A DNA stretch of 64,000 nt from Oscheius tipulae (Eukaryota; Nematoda; Chromadorea; Rhabditida; Rhabditidae). Position numbers and translations under genes: made by a program. Shown in pieces: positions 35,740 through 45,182 of this stretch. Position 1 is the stretch's first letter, and every line of letters begins with the position of its first letter. The stretch covers positions 9,176,001 to 9,240,000 of the forward strand of contig JASJZH010000006.1 of NCBI GenBank assembly GCA_037178975.1, read 5' to 3'. The notes beneath the pieces were generated by a model. That model was not told where the DNA came from and searched no databases. It saw nothing but the letters and a program-made list of their open reading frames with translations.

Positions 35740-37568
35740 ATGGGTCTCTCCTCTGCTAATCATGAACTCCTCAGTGTATGTCTCCTCGGAATTGGTATTG
35801 TTCTGATCATGAACGGCTACGACACCAGTTCCTTCATTTCCGAGTCAGTCATGCACTCGGTACATATGAGGAAACCTAACCAGATCGATGGTTATGCAGG
35901 GTACTACGGGTAAGGCTGTTTTTCGGTTCAAAATATGAGCAATTTTTGTTCTTAGACCAACAGTCATGTACGGTTTCTACACCTTCTCTACATTACTCTC
36001 TCCCTTTGTCTGCTACAAGCTCGGGGCAAAATGGACCCTGTTCACAGCAAGCCTAATTTTTACTGTATTCATTGCCAACTACTTCTACTTATGCTCTTAC
36101 ACTTACTATGCAGCTCAAGTTTTGCTGGGTATTGCTTTTGCATGTAAGAAAGTTTACTTTGTAAGAAATATAAAGTTACAGTGTACTACAGCGGACAGGG
36201 ACAATACATGTCTGAACATTCGACTAGAGAAACAATTTCAAGAAACTCGGTCATTATGAGCGCTCTCGGAAATCAGAGCATGATGTTGGGTGGCTTCATT
36301 CTTCTTGCGATCAACATCGTCAACCCACCAGCTCTTCAGGAATCGACTGAGGGAACTCATACGTACAGGTAGGACAAAAAATTTGGAACAAACGACTCTA
36401 TCGTCTGGAAGATTAGTCAATAATAGATGGTCCAATGACTGTATTGGTATTTCTTATATCCTGACTTTAGTTGGGTTGAACAGGGAAAGACGGAGAACCG
36501 ACCCTTTTAATCAAAAGCACTATCTTGGCCTACATATAGAATACAAAGAAAAACAGAACTTAAGAGGCAGCTTGTTTCCAGATGTAATCTATTCCAGAGA
36601 CTTCTCTGACAGGGAAATCTTCATCATCTTCGGAGCTCTCTTCATTTCTACAATCTTATCAAACATCCTATTTGCCTTCTTGCCCACAAAGCAGTACAAC
36701 AGCTTAGCTATGAAGGAGCCAGCAAGCGCAGTCACGATTACTAATCAAATCGGTAACTTTTAGCAGTACATAGCATTTTCTTTTAGAACTCCTTTGGAAA
36801 ACACTGGGAGAAAAAAAGATTCTCTGTCTTTTGCCCTTCTTCATCTTCTACGGTCTTCACATCTCCTTCTGGCTGATAGCATTCCCTACAAGTTTTGCCT
36901 TCTCGCACCACTTGGCACACAACCATTACTTGCCTGCCTATTATAGTATTGCTGTCAGTGTTGGGAACATTTTAAGTAAGCCTGTCCCGTACTCAAATCA
37001 CTTTTTTTCCAGTCGGTTTCTTCATTCACCACATGTCCAAGAAGAACGTTTCTTTTGGCTTGGTACCTGCCATGTTCACCCAGTGTTTCTTCGGTCTACT
37101 GGTCTACATTTTGTCGGTTGTAAGTACTCCCAACTTGAGTACAATGGTACCAACTACCGATAATGCTCTCTTTTTCAATCCGAGGTCACCTTACCAGATG
37201 ATTTATAACAATTTTCATCTTTCAGTACATTCACCGTCATCCTGGCAGGGATCTTACACGGAATGGCAGATTGTTGTTCCTCAACAATGCGCTCATTCAT
37301 CTGTACCATAGCTGTGCCAAAACAACGTCTGCAGGCCTACTCAGTAGGAAAATTGTTTCAGTCGTTGGCCACCTGCGTAGGCTCGTTCTTAGCAACGAGC
37401 TTGAGTATTAACGCATGGATAGTTCTTCTTATCGGTAAGAAGACACTATACAGTGACAAAGAAACAGTTTTAGGTTCCCAGCTCATTTCCAGCGTCGGAT
37501 TCTATTGTGTTTGCCGCAATATTCGCAAGGAAGAGCAGAGCTATAAGGTCTCACCAATCAAGGCCTAA
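35740..37568 (+). CDS. UNC-93-like major facilitator family protein
   Basis: Eight exons: 35740-35909, 35956-36143, 36182-36368, 36598-36752, 36787-36975, 37013-37184, 37226-37434, 37474-37568. The protein is multi-pass throughout. It opens with ELLSVCLLGIGIVLIMNGYD, then SVHMRKPNQIDGYAGYYG, then FALYYSGQGQYMSEHSTRET, features of the UNC-93/UNC93A group (PF05978). Later parts include GLVPAMFTQCFFGLLVYILS and LAGILHGMADCCSSTMRSFI, which matches the family's GFGDA region near helix 10. In C. elegans UNC-93 regulates the SUP-9 two-pore potassium channel; paralogues are of unknown substrate. Exon 6 must use a GTCACC donor to keep frame. ATG follows a CTTCAG by two bases. Intact by reading frame. 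Which paralogue it is cannot be told. Confidence 0.85.
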
Positions 37569-39164
37569 CTATCATCATTATTTTAAACGGGTATTAGATA
37601 TTTGTCTTGATAAAAGTGAACACTTGTGTTGTACCCTTGAACAGTGACAAAATTTGACAGTTCCGGACCTTTGTAGAGCAACAACAATGTCAAAATGAGT
37701 AGATTATCGCAATATTTGATACAGTAGGCTTCCAAAAATGTAAGAGTCTTCTCCAAGCGAACCGAGATCGTGGACTAATTTATCAGCAAAACAACATCAG
37801 CATTCATGCATGCAGATCTACAAGAATGGCCGTCAAGACCAAGCTCCTGATCAGCTGAAAAAGGTTATCTTCAAAGCTTGGGTTGAGATCACCCCTGTAG
37901 CTGTCCAGAATTGGATCAGCAGCATGCCCAATCGTCTTATGGATGTCACTACCAGCCACGGAGGTCCTACTCGTTATTGAGCATAGTTAGCTACATGTTA
38001 CCTATTTTAAATTGTCCTCGCGTCTGTGTCTCTCTGAAGCTTTAGTTGCTAACTTTTGCCTATTACTTTGTGCGCACACTATTTGTTGGCAAGTCAAGTC
38101 AGTTTGTGAGACAGCGTCTTTGAGAGAACGTTGCTTCTGTCAGGGTAGCTCGACAGGAACACAGCAAGCGAATAGATTGAATTGAGGGGGAAGAATAATT
38201 GAGCCCCTAGAGGCCATAGCATTACTTGTTTGTGGAATTTCACACAAAATTGTGGATTTTCTAAGATGTCTCTATATTTATGACGCGGGCGTTATTCACT
38301 GACTACGGTATCATATTTGTTTTTTTGAGCCATTCTTTCCGAAAAGATGGCTATTAGGGTTCTAGAACACGAAAAACTCGATTAAAATGCTCCCGAAATC
38401 TAAAAGTGTGCAGCGTGCCCGCTATCGTGACTTTAGGGGTTCACCTTGACCAACAGGAGAGCCTTCATCGTATCACTTACGGCACAACTGGGAACCCAGC
38501 GAATACCACTCTCGTTTGTTTGATCACTCGCCTCTGATACCCGAGAAGCATCACTTATAGTTGGCATTCTCATTAATTCAAAGTCAGTTTAAAGCTGGCA
38601 CTGCCAAGAATTCCAAACAGCTAGGACAGTATGCCAGTTTTGTTTTGAAGGAAACTATGAAACTATATTGCTGTGTCTTTTCTTTTTCTGAGAAATCTAT
38701 TGGTACCAATTGTCAAGGCCGTTCTTCTCATTTTGAGGCATTCTTGTGCGTTCCTTCTAATTAGATATGACTCATCGATCCTTTTTATTTGACCAGAGAG
38801 TAAACAGAGCTACCTGCGACAAACTACGCCTCTGCAAGTCCTGCCCGCTTATCAGTTGTGCTGATTCATACACGCACTACTTTCCAAAAAATATACAATC
38901 ATCATTTTTTTATTGTATTTGCTTATGAGTGATTTCCCTTCATCTTTTGTTCTTGCGGAGCCGTTCTGCGCTCTCTTTTCTTCGTTTTTTCTTCGTCCAA
39001 CACCGGAAATTCAATATGGTTCCCAATTGGACGCGTTGTTTTCGATAGAGGGTCTTTTGAGAGCGCAGAGTCACTCTTATTGAAATGACTTTCTCTCTTA
39101 TCGACAGCAACACATTCCTTTCGGACCCTTTTCTCGCTGTCAATTTCTGCTTTTCAGAGCTAAC
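37569..39164. other. 1.6 kb intergenic region with a transposase relic
   Basis: Apart from the Tc3-type relic at 37816-37980 there is nothing recognisable. No terminal inverted repeats could be found around the relic by eye. A TTTTCAG lies eight bases before the next gene's ATG. Confidence 0.55.
37816..37980 (+). mobile_element. Tc1/mariner (Tc3-like) transposase C-terminal relic
   Basis: A 54-codon frame ending in TGA reads as the end of a Tc3-type DDE transposase: IYKNGRQDQAPDQLKKVIF, then AWVEITPVAVQNWISSMPNR and a GGPTRY end. The family ends with SMPxR, a short stretch and GGxTxY. Only the last exon-equivalent remains; the catalytic triad region is absent. Confidence 0.75.
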
Positions 39165-40197
39165 ATGGACAAGAATTTATTCAGTGAGAGTAGCTATGGA
39201 CTGGAATTCAGGTACGTCCCATACATTTCATTTTACATAGCCGTTTCAGTGAAGTATCAATTCGACGTCAATTTGTCAAGAAGGTCTTTATTTTGGTCAC
39301 TGTTATGGTAAATTTTAATTCAACTAAGAAAATCACATGTTTAGCTGGCCATTTGCACAATATTCAGTGCCTTTCCGTTCATAATCCCAGAATTCGGGAA
39401 CTGGCTTCGAGGAGATAGTTATGACAATGGTTCAGGGGCAATGATACTTAACATTACTGCATGGTAAATGACCACGAAGTGCTGGAAAACCAATCTTTTC
39501 AGTGTCATCTTCTTGGTGATTGCTCTAACTTTGACTTGTGTTCCAAAACTGAGGCGCACGGTGCCGTACAATCTGATTCTACTTGGGATTTTTGTTAGAG
39601 CCTACCTAATTTTGTAGTCTTGTTGCTATTTCAGACTATTTCGGCCGGATTGATGGTTATGTGTGTCACTGCTTACTTTACTGTCACCTCTGTACTCATG
39701 TGTTTCGCCATAACTGCAGGAATTGCTGGGTCCATCGTCATTTTTGCTGTTTTTATTAACAAGGATCTTACGACGTAAGAAGGCTAGACAGAGAGACAGA
39801 GAGACAAAGAGACAAAGACCTCCTAGCAATTGTTTTAGGATGCTTGGATTCATGTATCTTTTCACAATGTGGCTCTTTTTCTTCGGACTCACAGCCATGA
39901 TTGCTGTTTGGGCTCTCGGTGTCTACTGGCTCTACCTCATCTATTCTGCCATAGCTGCAGTCTTTTTCATGCTGTGGCTAGCCATTGACGTGCAGGTACT
40001 ATTTTTGTTTGTCCTTATCAGAAAGACCAGCAGTTCGGCCAGAGAAGCTCTATAATGACGCCATATTTCAGCTCGTCATGGGTAACGGAAGAGTCGCCAT
40101 TGGACCTGAAGAATATGTCTTCGCTGCCATGACCATCTTCCTTGACATTCTTAATATATTCCTCTACATTCTCGCCATTTTCGGAAAAGTAAAATAG
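39165..40197 (+). CDS. Lifeguard/TMBIM family protein (GRINA-like)
   Basis: Seven exons, 39165-39211, 39250-39307, 39345-39463, 39503-39593, 39635-39774, 39839-39995 and 40072-40197, total 738 nt: 245 residues with seven hydrophobic segments. The family start (SIRRQFVKKVFILVTVML), the middle FAITAGIAGSIVIFAVF and the C-terminal signature (EEYVFAAMTIFLDILNIFLY) all match TMBIM/Lifeguard proteins, related to Bax inhibitor-1. These sit in Golgi, ER or endosomal membranes, where they affect calcium leak and protect against cell death. The usual D-T-Q before the last helix is IDVQ here, keeping the conserved Asp. The N-terminal Pro/Gly-rich tail of GRINA is missing, so it is closer to the short members. 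A GAGACAAA simple repeat lies in intron 5. Confidence 0.93.
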
Positions 40198-40209
40198 ACG
40201 GGTCTGTAC

Positions 40210-40215
40210 AATAAA
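40210..40215 (+). promoter_or_regulatory. poly(A) signal of the TMBIM gene
   Basis: AATAAA 12 bp after the stop; the convergent gene's stop codon lies 34 bp further on, so the two 3' ends almost certainly overlap as transcripts. Confidence 0.7.
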
Positions 40216-40248
40216 TTATTCATTTCCACCACCGTGTTCATATAGTAG

Positions 40249-41729
40249 TCAATTGAAAAGAACTCGAGGCTGTTTGGCGTACTTTCTTCTGCTCACATGC
40301 TCTGGGACTTCATTTCCATTGTCGGGAACCACACGAGCCCAGTAGCGCTTTAATCCTGGAGCGACTTCTTCAAACTGGGTAAACTGCACGTTGGCTTGGG
40401 CGTTGAGGTGGTTTCTCGGAGGACTTCTGTAATTCCGAGCTCCAACATTAGCCAGATTTTAATCTGCGTGTCTCAAGGACTTTGACTGCCGGTGGCAAAG
40501 AGCTTCCAGCCGCGCAACTCACCTCATTGCGCAACCGGTGCCCCTGTAGGACCTTCTTTGCCGCCTTTTTACTGCTGTGCCGCTCTTCATGTTCATTATA
40601 AACTTTCATGCTTGCCTCCTTTTTGACAAGCGAGAAAACGGCAGGAAAAGATGATTTCATAGGGAGAGACCCCCGCCCATACACCATACGAATCCAGCAC
40701 ATCTTGACCACTCGTGATCCAACTCAAAACATTGCCATTTCTCTTTCTGCCATTCCTACGTACTCACTTTGTTTCTTCTGTCCAGCGTAAAGAGCAATCT
40801 TACCCTACGGCTCTGTCCGCGTTTGCATTGCGATATCACATGGCCCGATCTTAGATGTTTATGAGGAGAAATCAGCAAACTGAGGCAGTAGACACCCTCT
40901 CTGGCTGGTGCAGACTTTGCTTGTCTCATTTTACTGGCAACCCTACTTATAAATCATCCTTGAGCCTTCCACACTGATCCTCGAGCTTGGCACGGTTTTC
41001 AAACTTTGACTGGCGCCCTTATCCATAAATTACTCTTGAGTCTGTCATAAATTTATCTGCTTTCGAAATTGGAAAGACGAATGGGAGTAGATTGTCAGTC
41101 ATTGCTTATAACACTGATTATTCTACCCATCTATCGGTCCGCTTTTACTCAGATAAGCTAATAGCGACGAGTGCGCGATGTACAGCTCTAATTCTATCAC
41201 TTGTGTATGCCAATCTGTCGAAGTTTCAAAATTGTAAAAACAGCCTTTGGCCATTCAATATTTTGTGCGCACTACACCGATTTGTACCTTTTCTTTTCTT
41301 GCTGGTAGGCTATCTCTGGGTCTCTCTCCCAATACTCAGTAGTAAAACCCCACCTTTGCTCCGCACTGACATCCACATTGAGCTCATCATTGTGAAAATG
41401 ATGAAAATGCTCGCGATTGTCCACTACCGGGTCAGCCTCTCCAGCCGCGGGGGCAAACCAGACAGCTTGAGGGTCGACTGCAGCTCTCACAGTGCCTTCA
41501 CTGGTCTTCAAAGTGAAGGATGAGATCCTGTGTCGCTTGAACACGGCCAAAATGTCCTTGTTTAACTGATCCTCATTGACTTTCCGGTACTCAATAGTCT
41601 TGATTCGGTGCTTAGATGACAGTCGAGCCCGGTCCTGAAAGATTTGTTCCTTAGTTTACAATTACTACTTACTAGAACTGCTAGACCGGAGGTGGCTAGA
41701 ATAGTCACCAGTAGGGTGGAAAACTTCAT
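40249..41729 (-). CDS. secreted protein of unknown function
   Basis: Exon 1 (41729-41673) encodes a signal peptide (MKFSTLLVTILATSGLAVL). Exon 2 (41634-41288) continues as a basic then mixed domain (RLSSKHRIKTIEYRKVNEDQ, SSFTLKTSEGTVRAAVDP, DNREHFHHFHNDELNVDVS). The last exon (40426-40249) ends with VAPGLKRYWARVVPDNGNEV and RVLFN. A middle exon near 40660-40536 (EASMKVYNEHEERHSSKKAA) joins the last one in frame if a GTTGCG donor is used. The join between exon 2 and that middle exon is not resolved, so one more exon may lie at 40.7-41.2 kb. No Cys and no known domain. It is convergent with the TMBIM gene. Confidence 0.6.
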
Positions 41730-42271
41730 GTCAAAGTGAACCAAATTAGGGCCATCATGACTATCTACCGCATTCATCGCCTTAAAACTCTTATGCCTCA
41801 CCCGGCGTGCTGTAAATACAAGCATTAAGATACAATCTCAGGTGTGAATTTGTCGCCCGAATAAAAGTGTCACAACTCATTAATGTATTGGGAAAGTTAG
41901 ACAACTTTGAAATAGAGGGGACCATGACCAGTCTTGCAATGTATATCCACTTTTCACAGTTTTGTTACCTGACAGTAACTTGACCAAAGCAACATGACTA
42001 ACCCGTTAGTCATTTTATAATTAGTCACCGTCTAGCTGTAGATCGAGAACGATGGAAGAAGGCATCATTCATTCTTTATAGCACTAAACTTTTTTTCTCG
42101 GTGGACTAGCCGTCTTTCGTCAGACCACCTCAATACAATTTCCACTGCGCTGTGGCACGTTTTTAACTAATATTTAGTCCCTATTCAACGACGCATCCTT
42201 CTCCAAGCCTTCTTATCATCTATCTGTCGCGTTTCACTGGACATCGGTTTCCAATAACCTCCGAGGCTCAA
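41730..42271. other. divergent intergenic region
   Basis: A 540-bp space between the secreted gene (-) and the small basic gene (+). AT-rich, no motif or repeat that can be named. Confidence 0.5.
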
Positions 42272-42727
42272 ATGAAGAACTACGTAGCTAAGAGTAGGCT
42301 CGGGGACATGAAGGATAAAGCGAAGATTCAGAAGAAAGGTTCGAAGGAAAAGAAGAAGTCTAAGGTATGATCCGCGCGCATTTCTTTACCACTCAAGATT
42401 TGTAGAGCCGCATTGGCCGCCGAAGAACTGTCAAGTTCCCAAGCCCAGGAGACCAGAAGATGAGCTTCAAGACTCGAACGTATGTTTCGTTCAAGTTTCT
42501 AAAACACATGCTCTTTAGTCCGCTGACAGGATCATGCCGGGTCAGTTCCTCGAGCTCAAGGACAGGCTCAATTCTTACTGCATCCATCTCATCAAGGTGG
42601 CCGGAATCCAAGCTGGGGTCATCTGGTATAAGAAGTATGCCGACAGACGCGATCGGGATGCGCCTGAGATGGTTTGTGCCTTACTGGTAAACTGGCACGT
42701 TTTCAGTACTCCCAGCTCGTTTTCTAG
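42272..42727 (+). CDS. small basic protein, unknown function
   Basis: Exons 42272-42364, 42406-42480 and 42520-42670 join in frame. The N-terminus is Lys-rich (MKNYVAKSRLGDMKDKAKIQ, then KKGSKEKKKSKSRIGRRR). A compact second half reads IMPGQFLELKDRLNSYCIHL and IKVAGIQAGVIWYKKYADRR. After GAPEM-like DAPEM two acceptors are possible: TTTTCAG at 42706 gives YSQLVF and a TAG, while CTTTCAAG further on gives HPKKYSYADKL and a TAA. Beyond that TAA the same frame stays open for 29 codons up to a GTGAGT donor (ESLVQRLSTNALPRACF, ISKHEMHYAEK), which looks coding. So the 3' end may have been truncated by new stops. No family is recognised. Confidence 0.55.
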
Positions 42728-43190
42728 TGCTTCTTACCCTTGGGATGAGCTTTCAAGCATCCAAAGAAGTACTCGTACGCTGACAAGCTCTAAGAGAGTC
42801 TGGTCCAGCGTCTCTCAACCAACGCTCTTCCGAGGGCCTGCTTCAAAATTAGCAAGCATGAGATGCACTACGCTGAGAAGGTGAGTCAACTGCCAGAACC
42901 TCAATTTCATATGTAACATTTTCAGAAGACCAGCTAGAACTACAGTGCGTCATAACTATAAAGACACCCCAGTTTTTAACTGTAGAGCCAAAACTACACA
43001 CTTTAAAAAAATCTGACAATGCCATCTTTTTCTTCGGTATTCAAGACCCTTGTAAAAAAATCTACAGACCCACCGAATTATCCTTCTGCCCTAGGTAAAG
43101 AAAAAGGTCTCGACGTGTTGTATACAGAAGCGTCAAAACTATAAAGGCACTAACAAAACATCTCATATAAACAGCTTAACTGTAAATGTT
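42728..43190. other. spacer with decayed coding-like stretch and a short repeat pair
   Basis: The first 160 bp continue the frame of the preceding gene, broken by stops. Further on, a word GCGTCAWAACTATAAA occurs twice (about 42944 and 43131), each followed by AACTGTA within 60 bp. It could be the ends of a small element, but no full inverted repeat is visible. Confidence 0.4.
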
Positions 43191-43346
43191 TCAGTAGTTG
43201 GTGGCTTTTCCGTCGCGGGTGATCAACTGGAGCAGACGGCTGTTCATCGAGAGAGAAAGATTTTTTAAAACGATGGGGTTCAGGGCCCTCCAGGCGATAA
43301 GAATGACATTCTTCAGCTCCTGTACAGACGCTCAATTACCTTCATA
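43191..43346 (-). mobile_element. Tc3-like transposase C-terminal relic
   Basis: On - the frame reads VQELKNVILIAWRALNP, then IVLKNLSLSMNSRLLQLITR and ends DGKATNY with TGA. This fits the end of Tc3-type DDE transposases. An in-frame TGA lies four codons upstream of VQELKN, so the element is dead. It is a different lineage from the relic at 37.8 kb (SMNSRL against SMPNRL). Confidence 0.75.
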
Positions 43347-43495
43347 TTCACCATGTTTGAGTCTTTCTCAGTTCCTTAGCTTTACATCCTTCTTTCTCCT
43401 CGGTTTAACCCTATCTCTTCTTCTCCCTCCGTACCGGTGTTTGTGCCCTGCTTTCGTTCCCATTGTTCGAAAAAGATTCTTGTTGCAAGTATTCA

Positions 43496-44170
43496 TCAAT
43501 ACATATGTCTATCAGTTTTTCTAATTGAAGTAGTCGATAAAAATTCGTAGATCTTATTGAACTGGCTGCCGTCTCGCTCTGCCGCGATGAATGCGATAGC
43601 GTCGTTGGGTGAGAACCGTCCATCTGAAACAAAAGGCCATGGTCATGTGTGTGCTGAAACTGCGTAAAAATTTTGTGTGTGTCTCTTGAAAATGTTATCA
43701 CTTGCAGCAGGCTTGACGCTAGCCCCACACACACAGCTAAGCGAAAGCAGTCGCAAATGTGTCTCGCGTCCTTTGTCTTTCCAAAGCAAAAAGAATCCTA
43801 AACGGCGCAACAAGAAAGCCGCATTCCAGTAGAGAAAAGTGTACCTCATTTGTTTTGGAACCTGCCTCTCTGGCGGCATCACATAGGTATCAGCTACCGG
43901 CAGAGGTCGCCTGTAGTTCATTTGATGTATTGGGTGATTGAAAGTTGCCAGTGGTCTCCGAGACAATGCCTTGTTTTGAACGTTCCTCGGGCTGTTTAGC
44001 ATGATCATTGGCGCCAGAGCCTCGACTGCTAAGTCTTTGCGTCTGCCGACGACGGCATCATCGTAGTCCATGAAACTGAACTTTGGCTTCTTTTTTCTTC
44101 TCGCATGACCACCGGTCTTCATTAGACTGTAGGCTACATCGGCTAGCTGCTTGATAAGCTGAGAAGACAT
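43496..44170 (-). CDS. small basic protein, unknown function
   Basis: ATG 44170 opens MSSQLIKQLADVAYSLMKTG followed by ARRKKKPKFSFMDYDDAVVG and a proline-bearing region (RRPLPVADTYVMPPERQ), ending at a GTACAC donor near 43845. After a TTTTGTTTCAG acceptor near 43626 the best protein-like frame is GRFSPNDAIAFIAAERDG to KTDRHMY and a TGA at 43496. That frame needs one base from the previous exon, whereas the donor leaves two; the phase-correct frame gives an Arg-rich tail (QRRYRIHRGRARRQPVQ) instead. A missing small exon could settle it. No signal peptide, no family recognised. Confidence 0.5.
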
Positions 44171-44750
44171 TCTGCCGGACAGGAGCGAGTTGCCATTTTG
44201 CAGGGGTGGCTGAAAGTTTGTAAAGTTCTGATAGTTTGAATAGAAGACGCATAGTGATCATTGTGATCATACTGGGAAGAAACTTTAACCTTCGCTGAAC
44301 ATAATTTGCTGGAGGAAGGCGTACAAACGTCTTAGGATGTGACTCACACGGAAGAAGACATATCGGAGAATCAGTTTAACCTATCTCAATGATCAGGAGG
44401 GAAGGGGCGCTAAAACTTGTCGAAGTTTCCAAATAGCGTTTACAATAGCTATTTCAAAACTAGCCATTGACTAAAAATTTGCTGGGGCAACAAAGTAAAT
44501 TAAGCAGAATATCTTAAAGTCTTGACTGTCAAATTTCGGACCATTCCCGTACTTTTAAGCTTAAATTTGTGCCCGATGCTTGAAACTTTAATGTATCAGG
44601 TTTTTTCAAATCATCCATTTGATACTTCCATCTCTCTGCAAACGGATTCCAATTGATCTCTAAAGCACATCCCGTTACCACTAGCATAACATCCGTATCG
44701 AGAAGGGGGAAAAAAAACTTGCTTTCACTCTTCCATCAATTTATTACTGG
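44171..44750. other. 580-bp intergenic spacer
   Basis: Between two - strand genes. AT-rich, no recognisable feature. Confidence 0.5.
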
Positions 44751-45008
44751 TCACTGGACTGATCTATTTTTGAGCCTCCAAAACGCTGAGGTCGTTTGCA
44801 TAGTGTGAGGCCATCTACCGAGGTCGGTCGGGCGGCCGTTCAGAGTTCGGTTTTGAGACTTAAAACAGACGAGGAAGGGATTTTGCACGAGCACTAATCT
44901 GCTGACGAATTTGCCCCGAAGAGTGCGAGTGCTTGCAAAAAAAAAGACGCATACCTGAAGCTGAATCTCACCGACAACAGCCACTGCCAGAAGGAGAACG
45001 GTTAGCAT
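44751..45008 (-). CDS. possible small secreted peptide
   Basis: ATG 45008 starts a signal-peptide-like segment (MLTVLLLAVAVV). With a GTGAGA donor right after it and a GCAGATTAG acceptor, the frame continues VLVQNPFLVCFKSQNRTLNG to RWPHTMQTTSAFWRLKNRSV and a TGA, about 60 residues. A later donor (GTATGC) would instead give a short Cys-bearing end. A TTATCACAG lies one base before the ATG. The gene starts 174 bp after the stop of the channel gene on the same strand. Confidence 0.4.
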   Translation of the reverse strand: MLTVLLLAVAVVGEIQLQVCVFFFASTRTLRGKFVSRLVLVQNPFLVCFKSQNRTLNGRPTDLGRWPHTMQTTSAFWRLKNRSVQ

Positions 45009-45133
45009 TCTGTGATAAGGGCGTGGCCAAGAGTGAGGATGACTATGGCTGACAATGAGAAGGCGGGAGAGATGCAGAAAGAGAGACCTTCATTCTTTGG
45101 AAAACAACCTAATAGACTGCTATATAGTAAAAC

Positions 45134-45139
45134 TTTATT
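45134..45139 (-). promoter_or_regulatory. poly(A) signal of the Cys-loop channel gene
   Basis: AATAAA on -, about 44 bp after the channel stop codon. A TATATAG word follows about 10 bp later and could serve the small gene downstream. Confidence 0.6.
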
Positions 45140-45182
45140 TGGAAGTGATATGGTACGGTTTTGCCCGACTGATGACACTTTT

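Noticed and set aside
42534-42884. 116-codon frame on + through exon 3 of the small basic gene
   Set aside because: Out of frame with the spliced exons 1-2 and Ser/Thr-rich as frame-shifted coding sequence often is.
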